From Solwaraspora sp. WMMD791 (GTDB lineage: Bacteria > Actinomycetota > Actinomycetes > Mycobacteriales > Micromonosporaceae): a stretch of DNA of 64,000 nt. Below, piece after piece: positions 22,101 to 27,867 of the stretch. The notes below the pieces were generated by a model. That model saw only the letters and a list, made by a program, of their open reading frames with translations, was not told the origin of the DNA and did not search any database. Each line of letters opens with the position of its first letter. The first letter of the stretch is position 1. The stretch spans positions 6,239,001 to 6,303,000 of the forward strand of contig NZ_CP120737.1 of the NCBI RefSeq assembly GCF_029581195.1, read 5' to 3'. Position numbers and translations under genes: made by a program.

Positions 22101-25100
22101 TGGCGGATATCCCAAGCCCAAACAGCTGCCGAGCGTCTGGCTGAGCCGCGTCGGCGGGTCGGGTACCCCTGGCGTCGGCCAGCAACGGTCCACCGAGCGC
22201 GGCAGCGCTCTGGACATGACCGACGAGCGCAACGCCGAACAGACCGCCACCTTCCGGCTGTACCGGCTCGACGCGACGGTGATCGTCACCCGGGCCGACG
22301 GCACCGCCCTCGTGCAGCACGTTCCCGCCGCCGCCACGATCGCCAGCACCCGGTCGGAGCCGATGCCGACGACGAGCACCCGCTTGATCGAGGTGGTCCC
22401 GACGCCGAAGACGCCGGCCGAGGCAGTGCTGGAATCCGTGCCGGAATCCGTGCCGGAATCGGAGTCTGCGCCGACGGCAATGGTCGGCGCCGCGACGCCT
22501 TCCGCCGCCCCGGCTCGGACCGTGCCGGACGACGACATGGTCGCCAGCGCGTCACCACGTGACGGGATGGCGGCCGCGACAGCGTCGGGTGAGGCGACGA
22601 TAGCTAGTCCGAGCCGGGTCAGTGCTGCGGTGTCCGGTGAGCGTCCGGTCACCAGGACTGCCGCGCCGGTGGCGCGGTCAGACAGGTCCGTTCGACCTGT
22701 GCCGGCCCACACGGTCGGGCTGCAACACCAGGTCGACGCCGGCACCGGCCCGCTGCTCCAATGCCTGATCCGCGCCGCGATCGCCGCCGCGCCGTCGGTG
22801 GTGGCCGAGGTGGTGCCGAACGAACGCAGGGCCGATCTTGAGGCCATCGAACGAGACATGGCGCAACTGCGCGATCTCAAGATTGCTGACCAGCGGCTAC
22901 GGATGAGCCCGCTGCGTCTGCCCGAGCACCGTACCCCGCAGCTGGAGCAGGTGACCAGGTCGCTGCAGCAGGCCATCGTCGCCCGGATCGAACGCAACGA
23001 CGCCAGCGACGACGACTTCTTCGCCACCATCGGCCAACGCGGCCGGGGCGAATACGAGGAGCCGGTCCCCGCGGTCCGGGCGCGGTTGGCGAACGCGGTG
23101 CGAAGATGGGAACTGCAGGCCGAGGAGGGCGAGGAGTTCGTCCAACTGCTCGGTCTGGTGCTCGACCGGCGGGTTCTCGTCGCACAGGCAGGCGTCGGGA
23201 ACCCGGCCACCGTCACCGTCGCCGCCGACCCGGTGAACTTCGGCTCGGTCACCGCCGCGACGCAGCCACCGGTGCTGCTGTTCTTCCAGCCACCGCTCGG
23301 CCCGTCCGCCGATGACCGGATCGGCCATTACCGGGCGTGGCTACCGCCAGCGGACGCGGGCCTCGCCGAGGCCATGCTGCCGCCGCCGGCTGCCGTCCTT
23401 GCCTCGGTCCCGGTCGGTTCCCGTGCCGATGCTGACCTGGCCGACATCGTCACCCACCTCGACCTGCCGGCCGGGATGCTCGGCGCGGTCACCCACGGGG
23501 TGGCCGGCCGACCGGCAATGGCGGGGCAGGCCGTCGACGATGTGGACGGATGGGTCGAGCAGACCATCGGGCAGCTGGAACGCCACGCCGGCGCGGCCGG
23601 TGTCGACGGGGTGGTGCTCGTCGGATGTGAACTCGGCGCCCCGCTCACACCGCCGGCGGTCGCGCCGAATTCCGCCGTACCGCCGGTCGTTGAGCAGCCG
23701 GTGACCGTACCACCTGTTGGTGAGCAGCCGTCGGTCGCACAGCGGCTGGCGGACCGGCTCGGTGCCCGCGACGGTGTCATCCGGCCGATGGTGCTGGCGT
23801 CGGCGGCACCGGTCTGGGTCTCCAGCGCCAGCGGCCGGCTGTTCAGCGGCGAAATGGTCGCCGGCGCCGACGGGACGCTGCGGCCCGGCAAACCCGAACC
23901 GCTGCTGGTGTTCCGGCCGAACAGCGAACCGGAACCGTACCAGAGCACCGAACCCGGCTGGCTGACCGATGTGGGCCCTGCCGATAGCGACGCCTGGATC
24001 CGGCTCATGCTCCGGACAGCGCCGAGGCCGCTGCCGGCGATACCCTCGCCGCCGACCGCACCGGTGACCGGGACCGCGCCGGGTCCGTCGCTACCCGACA
24101 TTCTGGACCCGGTGCTCTACCAGACAGCCAGCGCGCCGGTCCCACAGTGGGCACGCGACACCCCGCAGACCCCACTTGACCCAGGTGCGGTGCTGCGCCG
24201 GCTGAACAGGGCCGTCGACGACCTGTTGACCAACCGACCGGGCGCTGCCGACCGGTTGCTTGGCGAGTTGTCCCGAATAACCGCCGATGCGGATCTGCTG
24301 CGGCGGGTCGACCACGACACCGGCGGACTGGCATACCTCGAGCACCGGCTGCCGACGAACGCCGAACTGAGGGCGCTGGTACGGGTCGTCACCGGACCGA
24401 CGCCGCCCCTCGGACCACTGCACGGCGGGCATCTCGCCACCGTCCTCGATCAGGTCAACGGGCTTCTGGGGCAGTCGGACGTCACCGCGGCCGCCGAGCT
24501 GATCCAGATCCTCACCGTGTTGCGCCGGGAGCCGCTCGACATGGCCAGGGTCGCCGCCGCGTACCGCGAGCGGTACGGCGTGTGGGCCTTCGGCGAGCAG
24601 CTGTCTGCGCTGGCGGCGCAGCTACCCGAACCGTGGGGCGGTTATCTTCGGCACCTGTCCGACGACGGCAACCTCGATCTGCCGACCATCAGCCCGGCGG
24701 AGGCGGTCCGCGCGTACGCGATGCTGGTCGACGACGTCCGTGGCGTCACCGACGGCAGCGGAGTCTCGCCGGCTGGTGCCACCGCGCCGGAGGACGGCTG
24801 CGTGGCGGTGGCGCTGCGGGCCGGCACCCGGCTGGCCCGGTGGGGGATCAGCTCCCGGCAGGTCTTCCTGCACGGCGACGACCTGAGGATCACGTCCGTG
24901 GCGGCGGCCGGAGCCACCTGGCGGTCGCCGGCCGAGGTGCGGTGGCGGATGCACGTGGCACCGATGATCACAGTGGAACACCTGGGCCGACGATACGATG
25001 TGGTGCTCGACCTCGCGCTCGGCCCGCTCGGGATGAACGACTGGGCGAGCCGGATCGCCGCGTCGCCGCAACGGCCGACTCTGCTGACCGAGGCACAGGC

Positions 25101-26343
25101 GGCGGAGTTCACCAGAGCGTACGACGAATCCGGCGACGCCGCGCAGATCGTGCTCGCCGGGCCGTCGGCGCGATCGACGCGCAACGTGCTCTACACGATG
25201 CCCAGGGGCTTCGTCCTGACGATGAACCAGTCGCTGCCGGCTGTCGAGGTGCTCGGGTTCCTCGACGAGAGCACACCCGCTCCGCTCGGTGCCGGATACC
25301 GCGACGAGGAGCTCGGGCGGCTGCTGTTCCGGGACATCGACGCCGCGCTGCGGCTCAACGGGGCGACCGCGTTGTCCGATCCGGCGCTCGTCGAGTTGAT
25401 CGACCGGCACCCTGGGCGGGCCATCGTTCTGGGTCCGCAGCCCGAGGCCGCGGTGGCCCAGCGGGACCGGCAGAGCGGTGACGTCCGCAGCCATCTGACC
25501 GCACTGTTCCCTCGCCTCGGCCCGGCCGGCCTGGCGCGCCTCGCGACGATCCTGCAGACCGCCATCGACCGTGCGCAGCCCGCCGGACCGCTGCTGACCG
25601 CAGGCGAGGCGAGTTCGGCGGCGGTGCTGGTCCGCCCTGCCGGGCCACCGCCGGTGACCACGACTGCGGTCACCGCCGTCGAGCTGTCCGGCTGGCTGTT
25701 GTGGCCGGCGAACCGGCCGGATCTGCTGGTGATCGCCCGGCCGGGTGATGCGGACCCGCAACTCAGTGGGGTCCTGCCGCAGCTGCGGTTGCCAGCGGGC
25801 GCGAGCGCTGTCGTGGTCCCGGCCCGCGACGGCGTGCCGGTGGTGTCCGGCCGCCCGGTCCCGGCGCGGGTCTTCGCCGACGCGGTCGGCGCGGCGCTGC
25901 GCAACCGGTACCCGACCGGCAACCGCGACGTCTATCTGGTCGCCAGCGGTCTGGCGGCACCGCCTGGCTCGCCTGCGGGGCCGCAGCCTGGTTCGCCCGA
26001 ACCGGCGACGTCCGCCGCGCAGGCGCTCGCCGTCGCGGTCGGGCCGCGTCTGCGGATCTGGGCCGTACGCGGAGATCTCGCCATCAGCCAGTCGGGTGCG
26101 ATGTGGACGGGCGTCCTTGGACCGGACTCGTTCGGGTTTCTGCGACCGCGCGCGACGGGCCGGTTCCAGCACGTGCCACCACCACGATCCGCCCCGGTGG
26201 CTCCGCGCGCGCTCGTCCCGCCGGCGGTGTCACCGACGGACGCCGGTCCGTGGACAGTGGCCGAGCCCGGACAGCATGCCAGGAGACCCTGGCAGGGGAT
26301 GCCCGCCTGGACTCCCGGGCACGGCGACACCGACCGGCGATAG
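10180..26343 (+). CDS. Giant multidomain type VII-associated protein with deamidase domain
   Basis: About 5,387 residues. The GTG at 10180 is preferred (GGAGG five bases upstream); a GTG at 10141 would add 13 residues. Visible parts: WXG100-like head with S-W-Q-G (W42) and a hydrophobic segment ~100-140; Pro/Ser/Thr-rich linker ~207-600; charged coiled coil with internal duplications ~700-1030; papain-like candidate (C1958, H2030, D2050); degenerate OTU-like region ~2330-2515; six Ser/Thr/Gly-rich beta modules ~2600-4045; OTU-like copy with C4195 and H4383; HG...GC domain with H4439 and C4483; protein-glutaminase-type domain with C4874, H4925, D4944; decayed second HG...GC-like copy ~5164-5317. 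Such giant actinobacterial proteins are annotated as lonely-Cys or deamidase toxins. Export by the adjacent system and effector function are inferred. Confidence 0.88.
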   Translation: MAIEFDTEPIRALAREWMNTGDTLYRETFAMAYTVIGMTSSWQGPASASARQLFFDSGGGPSVWQTMHQACISAWEIGYALADYADEIDRALAEARRAQVVMALIAVFSVIIEAALFGAGALLSRLLAFAARILARVEDLVSQIRFMPTIVNFTRAGTIGATTSVASELTAQVIATRIMDVPLVIDGRDVGLTAGLGFWMGGAFALPDPPSTFRPRAAPTPAPGPTPTPLPGPVPTPMPSPSLLTSNAVTDSPTTLNPIRTPVGEIVTPPATGRTVGGGSTIPTAVGRPEVHRPTNTPQFDPGEAATGPRPESPTPQTAATRDASASDELIPPVSRAASPDLPQPASRTLPLDSPTPRPVVETPSSAASRPSSDGSSPGSSARPLLDTPSSTASQQAGTPSFDPHRTWKPPVLERPAPLVHMEIPSSTGPVVETASPAGSRPILDGSSTGSAQPLPNSPASRTNIELSSWPRPSLELPSTVPVRASLEPLGPANLTSSPSGLAASPSALASSSSGLAPTPARFGAEPASSPAGVRTPEPSFIRTDTNRTATDRTATDRTAVDRTATDRSDTDHTAAEGADSLVRDPYQLLEQLSAPTATSRTTTGGELPEMPAAPTRIPVKVDADAWWDGRMADLLEAVPPTDRPDWIRRLNHDDPEVSGAALDHLRMLEQRRVVAVEAAQEAALRNRLAELAGSKPPPMPEPRFGYQPTRADAVNITEAQASSWDQAWNSAERSGDLLRIRQVEQNIRDQGWEREPVDGDPEATRQQLDRISPTPQFRFDDAWGEAAAREARAVGMPDADITTYLDRIRQARVGERANLVTAVADFEAAVGRHAGMPEPDITAHRARIDELVGGRRFDDAFDQVQTFHEAVGGHRETRVLEIHVEQSRRDRALEAGMSETRYRQLRDDIDQAVADGDQQRGTQALDRMTAEINALSDRRAQRDLEVRLEQWRHDRALEAGMSETRYRQLRDDIDQADAVGDQQRADQALERMQAEIGALDKRRHELAAARADEEFSQLEQRLERLREPTDEQPAASARNERANESPDEGEPVDPALQQQLEAMRVPVHLAPEAPARYLPSVPRDDSGGAGGSAPVDRTLAERLQALRTSSPDPSSTAGRTDGAQPAESAPPGGGTQRDPAGSASSDQLDLSSTPNAASLRPDRPESAVASENPRRVTPGSETMVAIRSRDEPLAVNTPEQHTRPIRDADWRPASDRYIEIVRAAERSHAAGLSTGARPAEAVLDRAPVDNRLAGAPAVDGDLLDLLKPVAREQVSAPNPQALYDRFFDDVLEAVPPADRPGWIERLRSGDREVVDQALLDLEALTVERGSVVEPAEVVPNPPTRTASLDLPQPTGPMPELVRQALAPELDRRLEVAVLRTEYDLGVSLNPVTVATVTSWAYSAGLLATQQVWQGHQPQPEDARWARWQAELDQIGEQLDGRLVADWRRQQQEIWAAESFHRVLRAVAGDADIASVISAVDVQQIGLRFRADHLAEYGGDPTTPPDVFTETLRDLLEPPHTRLSDEERDAAWERTTSELRDQFVRRVRAAETVEQQRPDLSEAIAAELDRAARDAATRHALGDPDETPAVTTGRTVLDEYLAQANQAYDQVWAPVVAAGARNFDDSYLQADRHWSATRTALLREVYEQELIRAEFARYEAALRAAVNTATTRGLGAAEIEAGIVAFPADVAAMVRTQLAAPQPFLPMRADRWRDGEQQLRAHLDDHFAASGSLGSDRRRTDTTSATATATDDGMSIADTTGPASEAFARGAQARVTATVAAVDAEVKRIAADVTADPTVRTAAATAETFGPVLMELLRGEVTVARSRAERGAFTDAAVRAAMADLDAALDAVTGDLPRLLRHADALRAELQAARDDFAALAAGRSLPPAVARTLRAEYGQARLTGYERLYGGRQVGLLRPLSATALDQLARRADGTVAPVLLRALGQLTPWAHGLAECGPRVLEVVHRLSVRPGTGPARAVDDGAGERTVDRLGQLLGGRFRDSWAGTLAELRPGAVTVVWLDPANDHAHLVLVQRLPDGQLVAAETLIDGVPAYQLAPLADPEVLGRVRLPLDAAGGLAQLTLDASALPLGGVSTAPGGSRSAVAATTGADRNVRVDALLDPGGVTPGMLFEKWKRFLGGHTAQQPPIDLPPTVARWQDLTVLDAIHRAMNGDGVQVAARRRTELFAAVADGRASRDEYVEAAGEIARYAAIVALREAQLREPMLRMAGWVTGRPGLTGARQRALRLAAEAAVTVERLPAWQQAIDQAVRQARDEAAAEASDGVPATLPARIAAATADREVIAHDLAVVWDRRAELHERITVVRGQPQRVGDWLVLRPSTDDVTGSPAQFAQAVLRAADYQGVLVDEAAVAAVREVAARPPEPVGDLPVPTVEELIAAAAGVRLQVHELAGHGGVAGQASSTWYGPAAGTPLVIARQAGNWRAVVRDVAPTLAAENVPWHVERGALGQSAVIAADWPDPAGTARLMVAQRLNGDAFPAHLQPVTRQADFLAGLEEQLRVILSGGQVRSTATTATTATTATTANAGSATADAGSATAGAEVDQRVLDEQQRARLQYWDDLLQTGVTVEIADTLVWLRLRPRELVTRVAAGQSGAKRFAVSFASSSVSDSTDQGADRSLADTGVEMLAGLAATSISRLFGSLPQLTYRTSHKWSESTSSKLISGRKLFGGDLTEFDGTVEVEVSVDGYLAGSLLVPPGDGEFAIAFPRAYVAAPRRPTDLGAAQTNSQGGQPDLSRAARQVVNAIDVSAAVRALHRTLRAVASLPVADAVAIATLITRDPLNERAVRNRSINLIGNGITMDVIHRRTGLLSSVTMIPRVRLVPQRLQHLSDPAGSLPTVAGREDRGVIGGATQSRSESTTHGVGFGVAGRGVKLTKVPVAGNISGGGKLEYERGTSSSLDLTAGNHTVINTKGPQERYAVQFRVEIDFLGTSTRIGPVVVGDLPAELGVPVHDDEAFQRRLLGRSLAGEEPQWIDLRPDPDPQLSGNLTATELDDLVGPPLPHARHLRGPAAPTAVAGVPLLLATGRGHGDTMLVTWAGIERVRPAVAHLLAEAERSRFRPERAARLVDDWARAHQLMDAAFSQGALEGDPDRVWAGAHQAFEISGAVFDVVVTAYPRQIDDATGAVDEMKVNTRALRGRTVEGGSSSGVTVSGSIGGQLIIGSGEVRAVVGPEISASYSRATDQSQTSSMSEYIRSEFTTHRTVEVETVVTIAVTERGTEPGRFTTVRRLTGDRIVETVAIPPYYAQDELTVAPSLPRSPVSVLDQRGFDALGAAATPLAMHGTAGVRAFFGNVPELTAVAARLWARAHHVRSDPMTWSAPLRRVGDGGELSGALSDLVSGRGWVVPLGRSGDSESVAVVRMVVHQVQRTSMTLDGEIEKYSQTVVQLGTGRDTTVSGGLSGGGGLQIDLLGVSNSDDGASARLLGTGAGDVKLSGGTATSEQRGWTNITRETVRGPHFTISVAFQIEVHRWSVSAPQLPPHVEGPAFLSVRDAAAVLVDNRLATLLRLPGMPPVPPAQLTRTVADVDATRAFSHVEHIRAPGVLTAIEQRMRQLRLTLDRNPREDLLHRQVAETFAEDRLALHQFELFGTGMVRGFAVVDGSRTGLLIVTVRGRETGTVANQPRSDTDGTFRAEGLRGTTTESTRGVTTGRGWSFRAAGSDVDGDAGAVTVTRHTDHESTATQGETTSGKSIARLDTKSGEMTEFTARAVFDVHAEFFDVSRNLLSYAVRHAFVPLWNLLAELGRQLAIGEATRAAGPPAYGTLRRITPTALTQPITAAGRPSAAWWRQVTAPAPTASIQPRWLARDQAAASAPGAHNAELLADESAQLMTLPAAATITALAGTALAAGQAGPAAGVVVAAEQVPMLTRLVASESSLRPHLREMLGPDGFVLHDDPRLAVRIQVTAAHQLVDPDGNPVEFRSKARVYTQSTTAPNVSLATADNSKASATIDGGGGYPKPKQLPSVWLSRVGGSGTPGVGQQRSTERGSALDMTDERNAEQTATFRLYRLDATVIVTRADGTALVQHVPAAATIASTRSEPMPTTSTRLIEVVPTPKTPAEAVLESVPESVPESESAPTAMVGAATPSAAPARTVPDDDMVASASPRDGMAAATASGEATIASPSRVSAAVSGERPVTRTAAPVARSDRSVRPVPAHTVGLQHQVDAGTGPLLQCLIRAAIAAAPSVVAEVVPNERRADLEAIERDMAQLRDLKIADQRLRMSPLRLPEHRTPQLEQVTRSLQQAIVARIERNDASDDDFFATIGQRGRGEYEEPVPAVRARLANAVRRWELQAEEGEEFVQLLGLVLDRRVLVAQAGVGNPATVTVAADPVNFGSVTAATQPPVLLFFQPPLGPSADDRIGHYRAWLPPADAGLAEAMLPPPAAVLASVPVGSRADADLADIVTHLDLPAGMLGAVTHGVAGRPAMAGQAVDDVDGWVEQTIGQLERHAGAAGVDGVVLVGCELGAPLTPPAVAPNSAVPPVVEQPVTVPPVGEQPSVAQRLADRLGARDGVIRPMVLASAAPVWVSSASGRLFSGEMVAGADGTLRPGKPEPLLVFRPNSEPEPYQSTEPGWLTDVGPADSDAWIRLMLRTAPRPLPAIPSPPTAPVTGTAPGPSLPDILDPVLYQTASAPVPQWARDTPQTPLDPGAVLRRLNRAVDDLLTNRPGAADRLLGELSRITADADLLRRVDHDTGGLAYLEHRLPTNAELRALVRVVTGPTPPLGPLHGGHLATVLDQVNGLLGQSDVTAAAELIQILTVLRREPLDMARVAAAYRERYGVWAFGEQLSALAAQLPEPWGGYLRHLSDDGNLDLPTISPAEAVRAYAMLVDDVRGVTDGSGVSPAGATAPEDGCVAVALRAGTRLARWGISSRQVFLHGDDLRITSVAAAGATWRSPAEVRWRMHVAPMITVEHLGRRYDVVLDLALGPLGMNDWASRIAASPQRPTLLTEAQAAEFTRAYDESGDAAQIVLAGPSARSTRNVLYTMPRGFVLTMNQSLPAVEVLGFLDESTPAPLGAGYRDEELGRLLFRDIDAALRLNGATALSDPALVELIDRHPGRAIVLGPQPEAAVAQRDRQSGDVRSHLTALFPRLGPAGLARLATILQTAIDRAQPAGPLLTAGEASSAAVLVRPAGPPPVTTTAVTAVELSGWLLWPANRPDLLVIARPGDADPQLSGVLPQLRLPAGASAVVVPARDGVPVVSGRPVPARVFADAVGAALRNRYPTGNRDVYLVASGLAAPPGSPAGPQPGSPEPATSAAQALAVAVGPRLRIWAVRGDLAISQSGAMWTGVLGPDSFGFLRPRATGRFQHVPPPRSAPVAPRALVPPAVSPTDAGPWTVAEPGQHARRPWQGMPAWTPGHGDTDRR
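11821..11880 (+). repeat. 15-bp tandem repeat in the giant gene
   Basis: Four in-frame copies of CGCACGGCGACGGAC (third copy varies at two bases), encoding R-T-A-T/V-D. It lies in the Ser/Thr/Pro-rich linker and probably makes a flexible extended segment that can vary in copy number between strains. Confidence 0.85.
12850..13110 (+). repeat. 192-bp duplication in the coiled-coil region of the giant gene
   Basis: The 69 bp at 12850-12918 reappear at 13042-13110 with three changes, a shift of 192 bp (64 codons). The protein repeat includes R-A-L-E-A-G-M-S-E-T-R-Y-R-Q-L-R. High nucleotide identity means a recent duplication. Confidence 0.85.
17773..17808 (+). repeat. 9-bp tandem repeat in the giant gene
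   Basis: ACGACCGCC is repeated four times (T-T-A), followed by a looser A-G-S-A-T-A-D repeat. It marks a flexible linker between the first OTU-like region and the first beta module. Confidence 0.75.
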
Positions 26344-26374
26344 TCGACCAACCAACGTACGAGAAGGGACCCAC

Positions 26375-27424
26375 GTGACCGGGCACTGGCACCGTCTGCT
26401 GCTGGCGTTTGCGGGGACAACCGACGATGCCGCCCTGGCGGCCGCGCGCACCGCACTGGCCGCCGCATCGGAGCTGGCGGCAAGCGATGATTCGGTGACC
26501 GCTGCCGCTGTGCCGGTGGAGATCGAGCGTGCGGTCACCACCGGCGCCGACGGCACCAGTCTTACCGGTGACGAACTGGCCGCCGTCGCGTTCCTCGCCC
26601 GCGACGTGGGCGCGGCGGCCGCTGCCGACGCGCTGGCGCACTACGGCCTGCGGGCACCGGCGTACGAGTGGGCGCCGCTGCCGGGTGGATCTACGCTGGC
26701 CGGTAGCGATCCGGCCGGTGGGTCCGATCGGGCGGCGTCCGATCCGGCGGTGGTGGTTGCCGGGACCGAGGCGATCGTCACGGCGCTGCGCGACGAACCG
26801 GGCGTACGCGGGATCTGGGGTGTGCTGCGAACCGGCGTCGATACCGGCGACGTCCGGGTCTTCCTGGTCGAGGTGGCCGACCCTGCCGACCTGGCGTCGG
26901 TTACCGCGACGGCCCAGGCCCGGCTCGTCGAGGTGGGGGAGGACCCGCCTCGGGTGGAGGTGTTCGGCGCGGACACGGCGCTGCCGGCCTACCATCGGGC
27001 AGCGCTGGCCGGCGCGACCCTGCTGTGGGCGGCGTCCGCGGCGGATCCGGAACTGGTCCCGGTCTTCGACGGCGTCGACGACGCCGGTCGGCCGATCTTC
27101 GCTGACGACCGGCCGTCGTTGGACGCGGCCGAGCGCGAGTCGGTGGCCGGCTACCTGTACGGGGCCGACGCGGTGCTGCTGACCACGGCGACGATGGCCG
27201 ACGTGGTCGACCCGGAGTTGGGCGAGGTGGTGCCGCTGACCTACCGCACCGACGGGCGGTTCGTCTGGCCCGACGCGAGCGCCTACTACGCCCAGCGGCA
27301 CGGGATCGCACCGTACCCGCCGTTGCTGGCGGCGATCCGGGCCGCCGACTACCGTCCGCCCCGGACGGACCTGGCGTCGCGGATGCGGGCCGAGCAGGCG
27401 CTGTTCGCCGAGGCCCCGGCCTGA
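26375..27424 (+). CDS. Hypothetical protein, candidate immunity or partner of giant protein
   Basis: No family recognised. The 349-residue product begins at a GTG with AGAAGGGA six bases upstream, only 31 bp after the giant gene, so the two are probably co-transcribed. The N-terminal ~110 residues are Ala-rich and helical; a Gly/Ser/Asp-rich linker (~115-135) leads to an alpha/beta C-terminal half. The last part has T-Y-R-T-D-G-R-F-V-W-P and a tail ending Y-R-P-P-R-T-D-L. There is no signal peptide or membrane segment, so it is expected to be cytoplasmic. Its position directly after a putative toxin is typical of an immunity gene, but nothing in the sequence itself proves that. Confidence 0.75.
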   Translation: MTGHWHRLLLAFAGTTDDAALAAARTALAAASELAASDDSVTAAAVPVEIERAVTTGADGTSLTGDELAAVAFLARDVGAAAAADALAHYGLRAPAYEWAPLPGGSTLAGSDPAGGSDRAASDPAVVVAGTEAIVTALRDEPGVRGIWGVLRTGVDTGDVRVFLVEVADPADLASVTATAQARLVEVGEDPPRVEVFGADTALPAYHRAALAGATLLWAASAADPELVPVFDGVDDAGRPIFADDRPSLDAAERESVAGYLYGADAVLLTTATMADVVDPELGEVVPLTYRTDGRFVWPDASAYYAQRHGIAPYPPLLAAIRAADYRPPRTDLASRMRAEQALFAEAPA

Positions 27425-27456
27425 TCGGACACCGGCGGGGCCTGCGTGGGCGGAGC

Positions 27457-27864
27457 TCAGGCCCGGCTGGAGATCTGCTGCACCGCCCAGCCGTTGCCGT
27501 CCGGGTCGGTGAAGAAGAAGAAACCGACGTTGTCCAGCGGGTCGGGCACCGGTCGCGGGTTTTCGCCGAGGACCTGGATGTCACTGACCGCGACGCCGCG
27601 TCCGCTGAGCTCGGCGTGCGCGGCCTTGATGTCGGCGACGACGAGCTGCAGCCCACGCAGTGAACCGGGCGGCATCTCCGGAACGGCGCCTTTGCCGATC
27701 ACCACGGAGCAGCCCGACCCGGGCGGGGTCAGCTGGATGATCCGTACCTCGTCGTTGATCTTCGTGTCGTGGTCGACGACGAAGCCGAGCTGCCCGGCGT
27801 AGAAGTCCTTGGCCCGGTCCAGATCCGAAACCGGGACCACGACCACTTCCAGTGTCCAGTTCAT
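27457..27864 (-). CDS. VOC-family (glyoxalase-like) protein
   Basis: Single vicinal-oxygen-chelate domain of 135 residues. It starts with the paired beta strand L-E-V-V-V-V-P-V-S-D-L-D-R-A and the helix K-D-F-Y-A-G-Q-L-G-F typical of glyoxalase/bleomycin-resistance folds, and ends with F-F-T-D-P-D-G-N-G-W-A, the conserved last motif. Members are metal-dependent lyases, dioxygenases or binding proteins, so the substrate cannot be named. It starts three bases after the stop of the LacI-family gene, so the two form an operon. Confidence 0.88.
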   Translation of the reverse strand: MNWTLEVVVVPVSDLDRAKDFYAGQLGFVVDHDTKINDEVRIIQLTPPGSGCSVVIGKGAVPEMPPGSLRGLQLVVADIKAAHAELSGRGVAVSDIQVLGENPRPVPDPLDNVGFFFFTDPDGNGWAVQQISSRA

Positions 27865-27867
27865 ACG

